NCBI RefSeq assembly: GCF_018332655.1
Contig: NZ_BOQL01000017.1
Location: 124,001-188,000, forward strand
Reading direction: 5' to 3'
DNA length: 64,000 nucleotides
Source: Actinoplanes auranticolor
Lineage (GTDB): Bacteria > Actinomycetota > Actinomycetes > Mycobacteriales > Micromonosporaceae
The notes under the pieces are model-generated. The model saw only the letters and a list, made by a program, of their open reading frames with translations. It was not told the origin of the DNA and made no database searches. Of this stretch, positions 35,665 through 44,819 are shown in pieces; within the stretch, counting starts at the first letter, position 1, and each line of letters begins with the position of its first letter. The translations under genes were made by a program, and so were the position numbers.

Positions 35665-35715
35665 TTGACGGATCACGCGGGCCGGGCGTTATTGTTCACG
35701 GGGATTGGGTGAACA
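35665..35715 (+). promoter_or_regulatory. lsr2 promoter with inverted repeat
   Basis: TTGACG (35665-35670) and TATTGT (35690-35695) form a -35/-10 pair 19 bp apart. A perfect 7-bp inverted repeat TGTTCAC (35693-35699)/GTGAACA (35709-35715) overlaps the -10 and the expected transcription start, where an operator would sit. Confidence 0.45.
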
Positions 35716-35745
35716 GAGAACCTGTGTTCGGGAGGATAACGGCCC

Positions 35746-36099
35746 GTGGCCAAGCAGATCATTCACAAGCTCGTCGATGACCTCGACGGCGGTGACGCCG
35801 AGGAGACCGTCAAGTTCGCCCTCGACGGCATTCAGTACGAGATCGACCTGTCCGAGTCGAACGCCGCGAAATTGCGCGACATCTTCGCGCCGTACGTGGG
35901 CGCGGGGAGCAAGGTCGCGCGCGGCGGTGTCGTCGTCGGCGGCCGGGCGGCGCGCGGCCGTGGCGGCGCGACCGCCGACCGCGAGCAGAACAAGGCCATC
36001 CGGGAGTGGGCCAAGAAGGCCGGCAAGGACATCTCCGACCGGGGCCGGATCCCGCAGGAGATCGTGGACGAGTTCCACGCCAAGGGGCCCGGCCGCTGA
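35746..36099 (+). CDS. lsr2: Lsr2 nucleoid-associated xenogeneic silencer
   Basis: 117 residues, GTG start with GGGAGGA about 10 nt upstream. The N-terminal dimerisation half begins MAKQIIHKLVDDLDG. A basic Arg/Gly linker precedes the DNA-binding half IREWAKKAGKDISDRGRIP, whose RGR motif inserts into the minor groove of AT-rich DNA. Silences foreign or AT-rich genes in actinobacteria. Ends in a strong terminator. Confidence 0.97.
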   Translation: MAKQIIHKLVDDLDGGDAEETVKFALDGIQYEIDLSESNAAKLRDIFAPYVGAGSKVARGGVVVGGRAARGRGGATADREQNKAIREWAKKAGKDISDRGRIPQEIVDEFHAKGPGR

Positions 36100-36115
36100 G
36101 CCGGACGGCCTGACG

Positions 36116-36149
36116 AGGGGTCCGGGGCGCGCGAGCGTCACGGACCCTT
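36116..36149 (+). terminator. lsr2 terminator
   Basis: 9-bp stem with one G-T pair (36116-36124 with 36141-36149) followed by CTGCTTTT. Confidence 0.7.
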
Positions 36150-36185
36150 CTGCTTTTCGCGCGTTCTTCGCCCGGCTTGCGTAAG

Positions 36186-36228
36186 TTATCCACAGGGGCG
36201 GACAGCGTTGTCCACAGGCTGTGGACGA
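36186..36228 (+). promoter_or_regulatory. cluster of three DnaA-box-like sequences upstream of clpC
   Basis: TTATCCACA (36186-36194), TTGTCCACA (36208-36216) and, inverted, TGTGGACGA (36220-36228) lie within 43 bp. The first two match the DnaA-box consensus and the third has one mismatch. No dnaA, dnaN or AT-rich unwinding region is present. Further on, TTTCGCTGTGCGCGTAC (36247-36263) partly resembles a ClgR operator for clpC. The remaining 36264-36454 holds the clpC leader with AGGAG at 36439. Confidence 0.6.
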
Positions 36229-36454
36229 AGTTCCCGGCGCGGGGGATTTCGCTGTGCGCGTACTCCGCAAGGGTGGGGAACAGCCGTTGAGCGTGCGAAG
36301 TTGGGGAGAACATCGGCGCAGGACGTCCCCAGAGGGCTCGAGGGCCCAGCAGAGTCTCCCGGCGGCGATAGAGTGAGAGAGCACAGGTATCACCGATACC
36401 CGTGCGCTGGCCCCGCCAGTTCATTGGCGCACGGCACGTGAGGAGCACGAGGGC

Positions 36455-38977
36455 ATGTTCGAGCGGTTCACCGACCGAGCGCGACGGGTTGTCGTCCTGG
36501 CCCAAGAAGAGGCCCGGATGCTCAACCACAACTACATCGGGACAGAGCACATCCTGCTCGGTCTCATCCACGAGGGCGAAGGCGTTGCCGCGAAGGCTCT
36601 GGAGAGCCTCGGCATCTCCCTCGAGGGTGTCCGGCAGCAGGTCGAGGAGATCATCGGTCAGGGCCAGCAGGCGCCGAGCGGGCACATCCCGTTCACGCCG
36701 CGGGCCAAGAAGGTGCTGGAGCTCTCGCTGCGCGAGGCCCTGCAGCTCGGCCACAACTACATCGGCACGGAGCACATCCTGCTCGGGCTGATCCGTGAGG
36801 GCGAGGGCGTCGCCGCCCAGGTGCTGGTCAAGCTCGGTGCCGACCTCAACCGGGTCCGCCAGCAGGTCATCCAGCTGCTCTCGGGTTACCAGGGCAAGGA
36901 GCCGGCCGCCGCCGGAGCCGCCGCGGGCGAGGCCGCCCCGTCGACCTCGCTGGTGCTCGACCAGTTCGGACGCAACCTGACCCAGGCCGCCCGCGAGGGC
37001 AAGCTCGACCCGGTCATCGGCCGGGAGAAGGAAATCGAGCGGGTCATGCAGGTGCTCTCCCGCCGTACCAAGAACAACCCGGTGCTGATCGGCGAGCCCG
37101 GCGTCGGCAAGACCGCCGTCGTCGAAGGGCTGGCGCAGTCCATCATCAAGGGCGAGGTGCCCGAGACGCTGAAGGACAAGCAGCTCTACACGCTCGACCT
37201 CGGTGCGCTGGTCGCCGGTTCCCGCTACCGCGGTGACTTCGAGGAGCGCCTCAAGAAGGTGCTCAAGGAGATCCGCACCCGCGGCGACATCATCCTGTTC
37301 ATCGACGAGATCCACACCCTGGTGGGTGCGGGTGCCGCCGAGGGCGCCATCGACGCCGCCTCGATCCTCAAGCCCATGCTCGCGCGTGGTGAGCTGCAGA
37401 CCATCGGTGCGACCACCCTCGACGAGTACCGCAAGCACCTCGAGAAGGACGCCGCGCTCGAGCGCCGCTTCCAGCCGATCCAGGTGGGTGAGCCGTCACT
37501 GGCGCACACCATCGAGATCCTCAAGGGCCTGCGCGACCGTTACGAGGCGCACCACCGGATCAGCATCACCGACGCCGCCCTGGTGGCCGCGGCGACGCTG
37601 GCCGACCGCTACATCTCGGACCGCTTCCTGCCGGACAAGGCGATCGACCTGATCGACGAGGCCGGCGCCCGGATGCGTATCCGCCGGATGACCGCACCGC
37701 CGGACCTCCGCGACTTCGACGAGCGCATCGCCCAGGTCCGCCGCGACAAGGAGAGCGCGATCGACGCGCAGGACTTCGAGCGGGCCGCGCAGCTGCGCGA
37801 CAAGGAGAAGCAGCTGCTGGGCCAGAAGGCGCAGCGGGAGAAGGAGTGGAAGGCGGGCGACCTCGACGTCGTCTCCGAGGTCGACGACGAGCAGATCGCC
37901 GAGGTCCTCGGCAACTGGACCGGCATCCCGGTCTACAAGCTGACCGAGGAGGAGACCTCCCGGCTGCTCCGCATGGAGGACGAGCTCCACAAGCGGGTCA
38001 TCGGCCAGGAGGACGCGGTCAAGGCGGTCTCGAAGGCGATCCGGCGTACCCGTGCCGGCCTGAAGGACCCGAAGCGCCCCTCGGGCTCGTTCATCTTCGC
38101 CGGCCCCTCGGGTGTCGGTAAGACCGAGCTCTCCAAGGCGCTCGCGGAGTTCCTCTTCGGCTCCGAGGACGCGCTGATCCAGCTCGACATGTCCGAGTTC
38201 CACGACCGGTACACGGTGTCCCGCCTCGTCGGTGCCCCTCCCGGCTACGTGGGTTACGACGAGGGCGGCCAGCTGACCGAGAAGGTCCGCCGCAAGCCGT
38301 TCTCCGTGGTCCTCTTCGACGAGATCGAGAAGGCCCACCCGGACGTGTTCAACACGCTCCTTCAGATCCTGGAGGACGGCCGCCTCACCGACGGTCAGGG
38401 CCGCATCGTGGACTTCAAGAACACGGTGATCATCCTGACCACCAACCTCGGCACGCGTGACGTGGCCAAGGCGGTGTCGCTGGGCTTCCAGGCGTCCGAG
38501 GACGTGGAGAGCAACTACGACCGGATGAAGGTCAAGGTCAACGACGAGCTGAAGCAGCACTTCCGCCCGGAGTTCCTGAACCGCATCGACGACACGATCG
38601 TCTTCCACCAGCTGCGCCAGGACGAGATCCTGCACATCGTCGACATCTTCACCGCGCGGATCGAGACCCAGCTCAAGAACAAGGACATGGGTCTCGAGCT
38701 GACCGACAACGCGAAGAAGTACCTGGCGAAGAAGGGCTTCGACCCGGTCCTGGGCGCCCGGCCGCTGCGCCGGACGATCCAGCGCGACCTGGAGGACTCC
38801 CTGTCCGAGCAGATCCTCTTCAACGAGCTGCGCCCCGGCCAGATCGTGGTGGTGGACTGCGAGGGCGACCCGGAGAACATCGAGAAGTCGAAGCTGACCT
38901 TCACCGGCGCCGACCGCGGTGCCACGGTCCCCGACGCGGTGCCCGCCGACCTCGGCGCGGCCGCGACCGAGGAGTAG
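36455..38977 (+). CDS. clpC: ATP-dependent Clp protease ATP-binding subunit ClpC
   Basis: 840 residues. Two N-terminal Clp repeats (each with [14 protein letters not shown]) are followed by the D1 AAA+ module (Walker [11 protein letters not shown]), a UVR-type middle region with [16 protein letters not shown], and D2 (Walker [11 protein letters not shown]). The unfoldase feeds proteins to ClpP1P2 and is an antibiotic target in mycobacteria. The 355-bp upstream region carries DnaA-box-like and possible ClgR sites. Monocistronic, with a terminator right after. Confidence 0.98.
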   Translation: MFERFTDRARRVVVLAQEEARMLNHNYIGTEHILLGLIHEGEGVAAKALESLGISLEGVRQQVEEIIGQGQQAPSGHIPFTPRAKKVLELSLREALQLGHNYIGTEHILLGLIREGEGVAAQVLVKLGADLNRVRQQVIQLLSGYQGKEPAAAGAAAGEAAPSTSLVLDQFGRNLTQAAREGKLDPVIGREKEIERVMQVLSRRTKNNPVLIGEPGVGKTAVVEGLAQSIIKGEVPETLKDKQLYTLDLGALVAGSRYRGDFEERLKKVLKEIRTRGDIILFIDEIHTLVGAGAAEGAIDAASILKPMLARGELQTIGATTLDEYRKHLEKDAALERRFQPIQVGEPSLAHTIEILKGLRDRYEAHHRISITDAALVAAATLADRYISDRFLPDKAIDLIDEAGARMRIRRMTAPPDLRDFDERIAQVRRDKESAIDAQDFERAAQLRDKEKQLLGQKAQREKEWKAGDLDVVSEVDDEQIAEVLGNWTGIPVYKLTEEETSRLLRMEDELHKRVIGQEDAVKAVSKAIRRTRAGLKDPKRPSGSFIFAGPSGVGKTELSKALAEFLFGSEDALIQLDMSEFHDRYTVSRLVGAPPGYVGYDEGGQLTEKVRRKPFSVVLFDEIEKAHPDVFNTLLQILEDGRLTDGQGRIVDFKNTVIILTTNLGTRDVAKAVSLGFQASEDVESNYDRMKVKVNDELKQHFRPEFLNRIDDTIVFHQLRQDEILHIVDIFTARIETQLKNKDMGLELTDNAKKYLAKKGFDPVLGARPLRRTIQRDLEDSLSEQILFNELRPGQIVVVDCEGDPENIEKSKLTFTGADRGATVPDAVPADLGAAATEE

Positions 38978-38994
38978 GCAGCACGCAGCACCGG

Positions 38995-39032
38995 ACGGCC
39001 CGGCTCTTCCCGACAGGGAGGCGCCGGGCCGT
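38995..39032 (+). terminator. clpC terminator
   Basis: Perfect 10-bp stem ACGGCCCGGC/GCCGGGCCGT with an 18-nt loop, 18 bp after the clpC stop. Confidence 0.75.
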
Positions 39033-39082
39033 TCCGCGTTAATCGCTCGCCGCGAGCGCCCGCCACCTCGATCATCAACCGC

Positions 39083-39655
39083 ATGGAAACACCCCAGCGG
39101 CAGATCCGGGCCGTCCACACGGCCGAGACGATCACCGTCTACCAGGCGTACTCCGCCGAGATCGCCGAGCCGGCCGTGCGCGCCGGACGCTTCGTGGCAC
39201 CGTTCAAACGGGACCGGATGACGTGGATCAAGCCGTCGTTCCTGTGGATGATGTACCGCTGCGGCTGGGGCACGAAGCCCGGCCAGGAACGCGTCCTCGC
39301 GGTGGAGATCACCCGGGCCGGGTTCGAGTGGGCGCTGGCGCACGCGTGCATCAGCCACTACGAGACCGGCGGCGGCGAGACGCGCGAAGAATGGTCGCGG
39401 CGGTTGCGGCGCAGTCCCGTCCGGGTGCAGTGGGACCCGGAGCGGACGATGCAGCTCGGTGCGCTGCCCTACCGCTCGCTGCAGCTGGGCCTGGGCGGCG
39501 AGGCCGTCCCGCGGTACGTGGACGAGTGGACGGTCGCCATCCGGGACGTGACCGACCTGGCCCACCGGGTGCAGTCCACCCGCGACCCGGCCCTGCTGCC
39601 ACCGGAACGGCCCTACCCACTGCCGGCCGACCTGGCGACGGCCATCGCGGCGTGA
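39083..39655 (+). CDS. DUF4291 family protein
   Basis: 190 residues. RAVHTAETITVYQAYSAEIAEPAV at the N-terminus, DRMTWIKPSFLWMMYRCGWG in the middle and LQLGLGGEAVPRYVDEW are the conserved blocks of this cytoplasmic family of unknown function. No membrane segment. Spaced from clpC by a terminator and convergent with mutY. Confidence 0.85.
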   Translation: METPQRQIRAVHTAETITVYQAYSAEIAEPAVRAGRFVAPFKRDRMTWIKPSFLWMMYRCGWGTKPGQERVLAVEITRAGFEWALAHACISHYETGGGETREEWSRRLRRSPVRVQWDPERTMQLGALPYRSLQLGLGGEAVPRYVDEWTVAIRDVTDLAHRVQSTRDPALLPPERPYPLPADLATAIAA

Positions 39656-39701
39656 CATGGCCGGCCGCGGAGCGCTCAGCCGGGGAGGGTCCGGCCGCGG
39701 G

Positions 39702-40604
39702 CTAGGTCAATGGTGGGAAGCGGGGTGGATGGTCGCCGGCCAGCACGAACCGGTCCGCATCGGAGTCCAGCGGCTCGACCAGTCCGTCCGTGACGAGCCC
39801 GGACAGGGCCCGCGCACGCTGCACCTCGTCCGGCCACACCGCGTCCAGCCGCTGCCGGGGCACCGGCCCGGTGGTGTGCCGCAGCACTTCCAGCAGCAGC
39901 CCACGGACCTGCCGATCGGTGCCCGCGTACTTCTGCGGTCGCCGGGTCGGACCCACCGGCGCCGGCGCGCCGCTCTGCCGCCACGCGCAGACCGGCTCAA
40001 AGGGGCAGGCCGGGCAGCGCGGTGAGCGGGCCGTGCAGATCAGCGCCCCCAGCTCCATGAACGCGATGCTCGCCCGGGCCGCCCGGGCCGGCTCGATCGG
40101 CAGGAGCTCCGCCATCGCGGTCAGGTCAGCCGTCGTCGTGGTCGGACCGGCGTCCGGGTCACCGGCGACCGCCCGGGACACGACCCGGCGGACGTTGGTG
40201 TCCACGACCGGGTGACGCTGCCCGTACGCGAAGGTCGCCACCGCCCGGGCCGTGTACATCCCCACGCCCGGCAGCGCCAGCAACTGGTCCAGGTCGTCGG
40301 GCACCTGCCCGCCGTGCCGTTCCACGATGGCCACCGCGCACGCGTGCAGCCGCATGGCCCGGCGCGGATAGCCCAGCCGGCCCCACATCCGGATGGCCTC
40401 GGACGGAGGATCCTCGGCCAGCGCCGCCGGCTCCGGCCAGCGGGTCATCCAGGCGTGCCAGGCCGGCGTCACCCGGACCACCGGTGTCTGCTGCAGCATC
40501 ACCTCGCTGACCAGCACCGCCCAGGCGCTGGTGCCGGGGACCCGCCAGGGCAGGTCGCGGGCGTTGGCGTCGTACCACTTGATGACCGAGTCGGCGAGCG
40601 TCAT
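39702..40604 (-). CDS. mutY: A/G-specific adenine glycosylase
   Basis: 300 residues. Removes adenine mispaired with 8-oxoguanine. SEVMLQQTPV holds the catalytic Glu, LPGVGMYTARAV is the helix-hairpin-helix, VVDTNVRRV holds the catalytic Asp, and CTARSPRCPACPFEPVC gives the four iron-sulfur cysteines (C-x6-C-x2-C-x5-C). At 300 residues it is short; the C-terminal NUDIX-like 8-oxoG domain of E. coli MutY is replaced by a small winged-helix-like tail. Divergent from the ACT-domain gene. Confidence 0.95.
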   Translation of the reverse strand: MTLADSVIKWYDANARDLPWRVPGTSAWAVLVSEVMLQQTPVVRVTPAWHAWMTRWPEPAALAEDPPSEAIRMWGRLGYPRRAMRLHACAVAIVERHGGQVPDDLDQLLALPGVGMYTARAVATFAYGQRHPVVDTNVRRVVSRAVAGDPDAGPTTTTADLTAMAELLPIEPARAARASIAFMELGALICTARSPRCPACPFEPVCAWRQSGAPAPVGPTRRPQKYAGTDRQVRGLLLEVLRHTTGPVPRQRLDAVWPDEVQRARALSGLVTDGLVEPLDSDADRFVLAGDHPPRFPPLT

Positions 40605-40617
40605 AACCGCACCAGCT

Positions 40618-40623
40618 TAGGAT
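40618..40623 (+). promoter_or_regulatory. -10 element, leaderless promoter
   Basis: TAGGAT lies 6 nt before GTG 40630, inside the 25-bp divergent gap with mutY. Confidence 0.5.
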
Positions 40624-40629
40624 GCCGGA

Positions 40630-41133
40630 GTGAACGAGCTTGCCATCACCGTCATCGGTCCCGACCGGACCGGCATCGTCGCCGACGTCTCCGAGGCGCT
40701 CGCCGGGCTCGGGGCCAACCTGTCCGACTCCACCATGACCCGGTTGCGCGGGCACTTCGCGATGACCCTGATCTGCACCGGCGCCGCGGCCGACGACGTG
40801 GAGAAGGCGCTGGCGCCGATCAGCGGCCTGCTGGCGACCGTCCGGGCGGTGGCTCCGGAGGCGGACACCGACGCGGCGGGGGAGCCGTACCTGGTGAGCG
40901 TGCACGGCGCCGACCGGCTCGGCATCGTCGCGGCCGTCACCCGGGTGGTCGCCGCCGCCGGCGGCAACATCACCGACCTCACCACCCGGCTGACCGGCCC
41001 GCTCTACGTGCTGATCGCCGAGGTCGACGTGCCGCCGGGCAGCGCCGACGACCTGGCCGTACGCCTGGCCGTGGCCGCGCAGGAGCTGGGCGTCGAAGTG
41101 ACCCTGCGCCGGGCCGAGTCGGACGTCCTGTGA
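40630..41133 (+). CDS. two-ACT-domain protein, GcvR-like
   Basis: 167 residues made of two ACT domains: the first begins ITVIGPDRTGIVADVSEAL, the second VSVHGADRLGIVAAVTRVV. Such proteins bind amino acids; E. coli GcvR controls the glycine-cleavage regulator GcvA, but no gcv gene is nearby here. It overlaps the peptide deformylase gene by 4 nt (GTGA), so the two are coupled. Confidence 0.85.
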   Translation: MNELAITVIGPDRTGIVADVSEALAGLGANLSDSTMTRLRGHFAMTLICTGAAADDVEKALAPISGLLATVRAVAPEADTDAAGEPYLVSVHGADRLGIVAAVTRVVAAAGGNITDLTTRLTGPLYVLIAEVDVPPGSADDLAVRLAVAAQELGVEVTLRRAESDVL

Positions 41134-41681
41134 GCGACGCCCTGGCGGACTGGAAGCCGGACGTGCTCGGCGTCGAGGGTCAGGTGCTGCCCGTGGTCAC
41201 CGCCCCGGCCGGCGTGCTCAGCAGCGCCGGGGCCGAGGTGGACCCGGCCGACCCGGCGATCGTGCAGCTGGCCGCCGACCTGGTCGCCACCATGCGGGTC
41301 TCGCCCGGCTGTGTCGGGCTGGCCGCGCCGCAGGTCGGGGTGGGTGCGCAGGTGTTCGTCGTGGACGTGACCGAGCATCCGAAGACGGTGACCGCGCACG
41401 GCACGTTCGTGCTGTGCAACGCCCGGGTCGTCGAGGCGAGCCGGTGGCGGCCGGGCCGGGAGGGCTGCATGTCCGTGCCGGACCTGACCGGCGATGTGAA
41501 ACGGGCCGGCCGCGTCGTGGTCGAGGCTGTCCTTCCGGGTACGGGTGAGCCGGTGCGGCTGACCACGGACGCGTTCGAGGCGCGGGCGCTGCAACACGAG
41601 ATCGACCACTGCGCCGGAAAACTATTCCTCGACCGCGTCGCCGGCGCGCACGCCGTCTACCAGCGCAAGGTCTATCTCTAA
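41130..41681 (+). CDS. def: peptide deformylase
   Basis: 183 residues from GTG 41130. Removes the N-formyl group from nascent proteins. All three metal motifs are present: GCVGLAAPQVG, REGCMSVP (EGCxS) and QHEIDH (HExxH). The Cys and two His bind the metal and the Glu is catalytic. Genomes of this group often carry more than one def; whether this is the main copy cannot be told here. Confidence 0.96.
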   Translation: MSDALADWKPDVLGVEGQVLPVVTAPAGVLSSAGAEVDPADPAIVQLAADLVATMRVSPGCVGLAAPQVGVGAQVFVVDVTEHPKTVTAHGTFVLCNARVVEASRWRPGREGCMSVPDLTGDVKRAGRVVVEAVLPGTGEPVRLTTDAFEARALQHEIDHCAGKLFLDRVAGAHAVYQRKVYL

Positions 41682-41762
41682 CGATCAGCGTGCGAGACGG
41701 TGTCGCACTATCGGCGCGTCGCGTCGGTCATGCCCCCTTCGCGGGGATACCGTGCACCCATC

Positions 41763-42542
41763 ATGCGTTCGACGGTCGGTCCCCTTCCTTCCGCCGTGTA
41801 CTGGCGGCGTCGTGCGGTGGTGCTCGGAGCACTGCTGCTCGGCGTCATCGTGCTGTTCGTGTCCTGCTCCGGCGGGGACGACAAGGACAGCAATCGCGGC
41901 AAGGGCGCTTCCTCGCAAGCGCCGCTCACGCCCGCCTCGGCGTCGCAGACCCCCGAGGATGAGCCGTCCTTCACCGATCCGGGACCGGGCGCGGGTAACC
42001 CGTCGCTGCCGGATCCCGGCGAGCTGACCGCCAGTGGCGCGGCCGCCGACCCGTCGGCCGGTGCCGGGGCGAACCCGGGCGACGGCACCCAGGGCGGCGT
42101 CCAGGGCGGTACGCAGGGCGGCGACACGAACGTGGCCGCGGGCAGCGGCACGTGCACCGACGCGGAGATGTCCGTGACGCCGGTGCCGGCCGTGACGACG
42201 GTCCGCCGCGGTGCCCCCGTGGCGGTCCGCCTCAAGATCAAGAACATCTCGGCCCGTACGTGCACCCGCGACGTGGGCGCCGACCTGCAGGAGCTCTACA
42301 TCGGGCAGGGCGCCGGCCGGGTCTGGTCCTCGGATACGTGCAGCACGGTCAAGGGCTCCGAGGTCCGCACCTTCCCGCCGAACAGCGAGCGCGAGTACAA
42401 CGTGACCTGGAACGGCAAGCAGGCGAACAAGTGCGCGGGCGGGCTGGCCACGGGCACGGCGCCGGCCGCGGGCCAGTACGAGATGCGGTTCCGGCTGGGC
42501 GCCAAGATCAGCGCGCCGGTCGCCCTCACCATCACCGCCTGA
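41763..42542 (+). CDS. secreted or membrane-anchored Gly/Pro-rich protein, C-terminal beta domain
   Basis: 259 residues from ATG 41763. A hydrophobic anchor (about 18-38) is followed by about 100 disordered Gly/Ala/Pro residues (GGTQGG-type repeats), then a 120-residue domain beginning TCTDAEMSVTPVPA with paired cysteines and a typical beta-sandwich pattern (VAVRLKIKNISARTC, YEMRFRLGAKIS). It looks like an extracytoplasmic Ig-like module. No named family recognised; monocistronic by spacing. Confidence 0.6.
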   Translation: MRSTVGPLPSAVYWRRRAVVLGALLLGVIVLFVSCSGGDDKDSNRGKGASSQAPLTPASASQTPEDEPSFTDPGPGAGNPSLPDPGELTASGAAADPSAGAGANPGDGTQGGVQGGTQGGDTNVAAGSGTCTDAEMSVTPVPAVTTVRRGAPVAVRLKIKNISARTCTRDVGADLQELYIGQGAGRVWSSDTCSTVKGSEVRTFPPNSEREYNVTWNGKQANKCAGGLATGTAPAAGQYEMRFRLGAKISAPVALTITA

Positions 42543-42565
42543 GCGGCCCCGGAACCGGCTGAGCG

Positions 42566-43093
42566 TTACGCCGGCCGGGCCGGGCGTTCGTACAGGTATT
42601 CCGTGCCGTCCTCTTCGTCCCACTGCTCGCCGACGTGGGCGAAGCCGAAGCCTGCGATGGTGGCGAGCGACGCGACGTTCTGCGGGCTGATGCTGGCCCG
42701 TACGGTCGTCACCGACTGCTCCCCGGCTGCCCAGCGCAGCAACTCGGTCACCATCGCCTTGGCGAAGCCGCGCCTGCGGTACGCCGGGTCCGTGCTGTAG
42801 CCCATCTCCACCATGCCCGCGCTGTCCGGCGGTCCGTGGAAGCCGCCCGCCCCGACCACTGTGCCGTCGGGGACGGAGACGGCCGCGCGGACGATCCAGT
42901 CGGCGGCCGCCGGGTCCTTCGCGATCTGGTCGAGGCGCATGCGCCACAGCCAGGTGACCTCGTCACTGAGGAACCACCCCGTGAGCGGGACACCGGTCGC
43001 CGTGCGGGCAGCGGTCAGGTCACCGCTCAGCAGGGCTTCGAGGACCGGGGGTGGCAGGCGTACGAAACGCACCGCGGCCGGACCGGCGGTCAT
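42566..43093 (-). CDS. GNAT-family N-acetyltransferase
   Basis: 175 residues. The acetyl-CoA loop region is RRRGFAKAMVTELLRWA, preceded by VGAGGFHGPPDSAGMVEMGYSTDP, and followed by ISPQNVASLATIAGFGFAHVGEQW, as in RimJ/RimL-type GNAT enzymes that modify protein N-termini or small molecules. Substrate unknown. The ATG overlaps the stop of the preceding gene. Confidence 0.85.
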   Translation of the reverse strand: MTAGPAAVRFVRLPPPVLEALLSGDLTAARTATGVPLTGWFLSDEVTWLWRMRLDQIAKDPAAADWIVRAAVSVPDGTVVGAGGFHGPPDSAGMVEMGYSTDPAYRRRGFAKAMVTELLRWAAGEQSVTTVRASISPQNVASLATIAGFGFAHVGEQWDEEDGTEYLYERPARPA

Positions 43094-43521
43094 GCGGTGC
43101 CGTGGTAGGTGCCCGAGTCGTCGGTGGCGTCGGCGAAGTCGGCGAAGTCCATGTTGCCGACGGCCAGGCTCGCCGAGACGTCGGTGAACGAGGCCGGCCG
43201 TACCCGGAAGGTCCGGCCCGGCTCCTCCGCCAGGTCGATCGCCAGCAGCGGGTGCTCGTCGTCGGTGAGGGCGACCTGGTCGGCGAGGAAGAGGTACGCC
43301 AGCTTGTCGTCCTCGTTCGCGGCGGCGTCCGCCTCCACCAGCGCCTGGATCGTCACTCCGGCATAAGCGGGGTCGCTCACGTAGGTGGCGCTGCGGTGGG
43401 CTCCCTCGCTGCGCATCACGGCCCGCAGCTCGTCCCAGGCCGCATCGTCGCTGAAGTCCGCGCGCAGGACCAGGGAGGTGAGGTCGCCGGGCGCCGGCAG
43501 AGGTGTGGGGATAGCAGTCAT
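43090..43521 (-). CDS. conserved hypothetical protein (DUF6924-like)
   Basis: 143 residues, acidic and soluble. LVLRADFSDDAAWDELRAVM and RPASFTDVSASLAVGNMDFADFAD are recognisable conserved blocks of an actinobacterial family of unknown function, to the best of my recall DUF6924. Translationally coupled to the GNAT gene downstream. Confidence 0.6.
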   Translation of the reverse strand: MTAIPTPLPAPGDLTSLVLRADFSDDAAWDELRAVMRSEGAHRSATYVSDPAYAGVTIQALVEADAAANEDDKLAYLFLADQVALTDDEHPLLAIDLAEEPGRTFRVRPASFTDVSASLAVGNMDFADFADATDDSGTYHGTA

Positions 43522-43534
43522 GGTGCAGGGAAGC

Positions 43535-44719
43535 CTAGACGTAGCGCTCGAGGATCGAGGCCTCGGCCAGGCGGGACAGGCCCTCGCGGACGCCCCGGGC
43601 GCGGGCGTCGCCGACGCCCTCCACCGCTTGCAGGTCCTCCACCGTGGCGCCGAGCAGGCGCTGCAGGCTGCCGAAGTGGTCGACCAGCCGCTCCACGATC
43701 TGGGCCGGCAGGCGGGGCACCTTGGCCAGCAGCCGGAAGCCGCGGGGGCTCACCGCCGCGTCCAGCGCGTCGGAGGCACCCGCGTAGCCGATCGCCTTGG
43801 CCACCGCGACCAGGTCGATCATCTCGGTGGCGGTCAGCAGGTCGAGCTCGACCAGCGCCTCGTCCAGCGTGCGGGCCTTGCGCCCGGTCGGCAGGTAGTC
43901 GCGGATGACCAGCGTGCGGTCGGAGTCGACACCGGCCATCAGCTCGTCGAGCTGCAGGGCGAGCAGGCGGCCGTCGGTGCCCAGCTCGACCACGTAACCG
44001 GAGATCTCGTCGGCGATGCGGCGCACCATCTCGAGGCGCTGCACGACCGCGACCGCGTCGCGGACCGTGACCAGGTCCTCGATCTCCAGCGCGGAGAGCG
44101 TGCCGGAGACCTCGTCGAGGCGCAGCTTGTAGCGCTCGAGGGTGGCCAGGGCCTGGTTGGCCCGGGAGAGGATGGCGGCGGAGTCGTCCAGGACGTGCCG
44201 CTGGCCGTTCACGTACAGCCCGATGATGTGCATGGACTGGCTGACCGAGATGACCGGGAAGCCGGACTGCTTGGCGACCCGCTCGGCGGTGCGGTGCCGG
44301 GTGCCCGACTCCTCCGAGTGGATGCCCGGGTCGGGCATCAGGTGCACGGCCGCGCGGACGATGCGGGTGCCGTCGCTGGAGAGCACCACCGCGCCGTCCA
44401 TCTTGCACAGCTCGCGCAGGCGGGTCGCGGAGAACTCCACGTCGAGCGGGAAACCGCCGGTGCAGATCTGCTCGACCACCGCGTCGTAGCCGAGCACGAT
44501 CAACGCGCCGGTGCGGCCGCGCAGGATGCGCTCGAGGCCGTCGCGCAGGGCGGTGCCGGGGGCCATCAGGGCGAGGTTGGCGCGCAGCGGGTCACCGCTG
44601 ACTCCACCGCCGGTCAGGCCGGGCGTCGTCGGGGTCATCGGACGGGCTGCCGAACCGTTGACGCCGGCAGCAGCGCCATGGGTATGGCGGTTTGATGAGG
44701 CATCGCGGTCGAGCGGCAC
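43535..44719 (-). CDS. disA: diadenylate cyclase DisA
   Basis: 394 residues from GTG 44719. Makes cyclic di-AMP from two ATP and scans DNA for damage. The catalytic motifs are [11 protein letters not shown] (DGA) and [11 protein letters not shown] (RHR). A central helical spine (about 170-320) and a C-terminal HhH DNA-binding domain ([20 protein letters not shown]) complete the family layout. The first 30 residues are disordered and longer than usual, so ATG 44638 is an alternative start. Next to radA, as in many bacteria. Confidence 0.95.
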   Translation of the reverse strand: MPLDRDASSNRHTHGAAAGVNGSAARPMTPTTPGLTGGGVSGDPLRANLALMAPGTALRDGLERILRGRTGALIVLGYDAVVEQICTGGFPLDVEFSATRLRELCKMDGAVVLSSDGTRIVRAAVHLMPDPGIHSEESGTRHRTAERVAKQSGFPVISVSQSMHIIGLYVNGQRHVLDDSAAILSRANQALATLERYKLRLDEVSGTLSALEIEDLVTVRDAVAVVQRLEMVRRIADEISGYVVELGTDGRLLALQLDELMAGVDSDRTLVIRDYLPTGRKARTLDEALVELDLLTATEMIDLVAVAKAIGYAGASDALDAAVSPRGFRLLAKVPRLPAQIVERLVDHFGSLQRLLGATVEDLQAVEGVGDARARGVREGLSRLAEASILERYV

Positions 44720-44725
44720 CTGTAC

Positions 44726-44731
44726 ATTCTA
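44726..44731 (-). promoter_or_regulatory. -10 element, leaderless promoter of disA
   Basis: On the minus strand TAGAAT precedes GTG 44719 by 6 nt. A TTGACC is upstream but only 14 bp away. Confidence 0.5.
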
Positions 44732-44819
44732 CGGACTCGTATCCAGGTCAACGAGCCGCGGTTGGGCCGGGGCTCCAGAGCGTGATCGACTGTCACTGCC
44801 GGTGAGCGTGCGGCGCGGC

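Noticed and set aside
36186..36228. Replication origin
   Set aside because: Only three DnaA-like boxes, no AT-rich unwinding element and no dnaA/dnaN neighbourhood; kept only as a regulatory candidate.
36247..36263. ClgR operator of clpC
   Set aside because: The outer CGC/GCG spacing fits but inner positions do not match the recalled consensus; mentioned only as a possibility.
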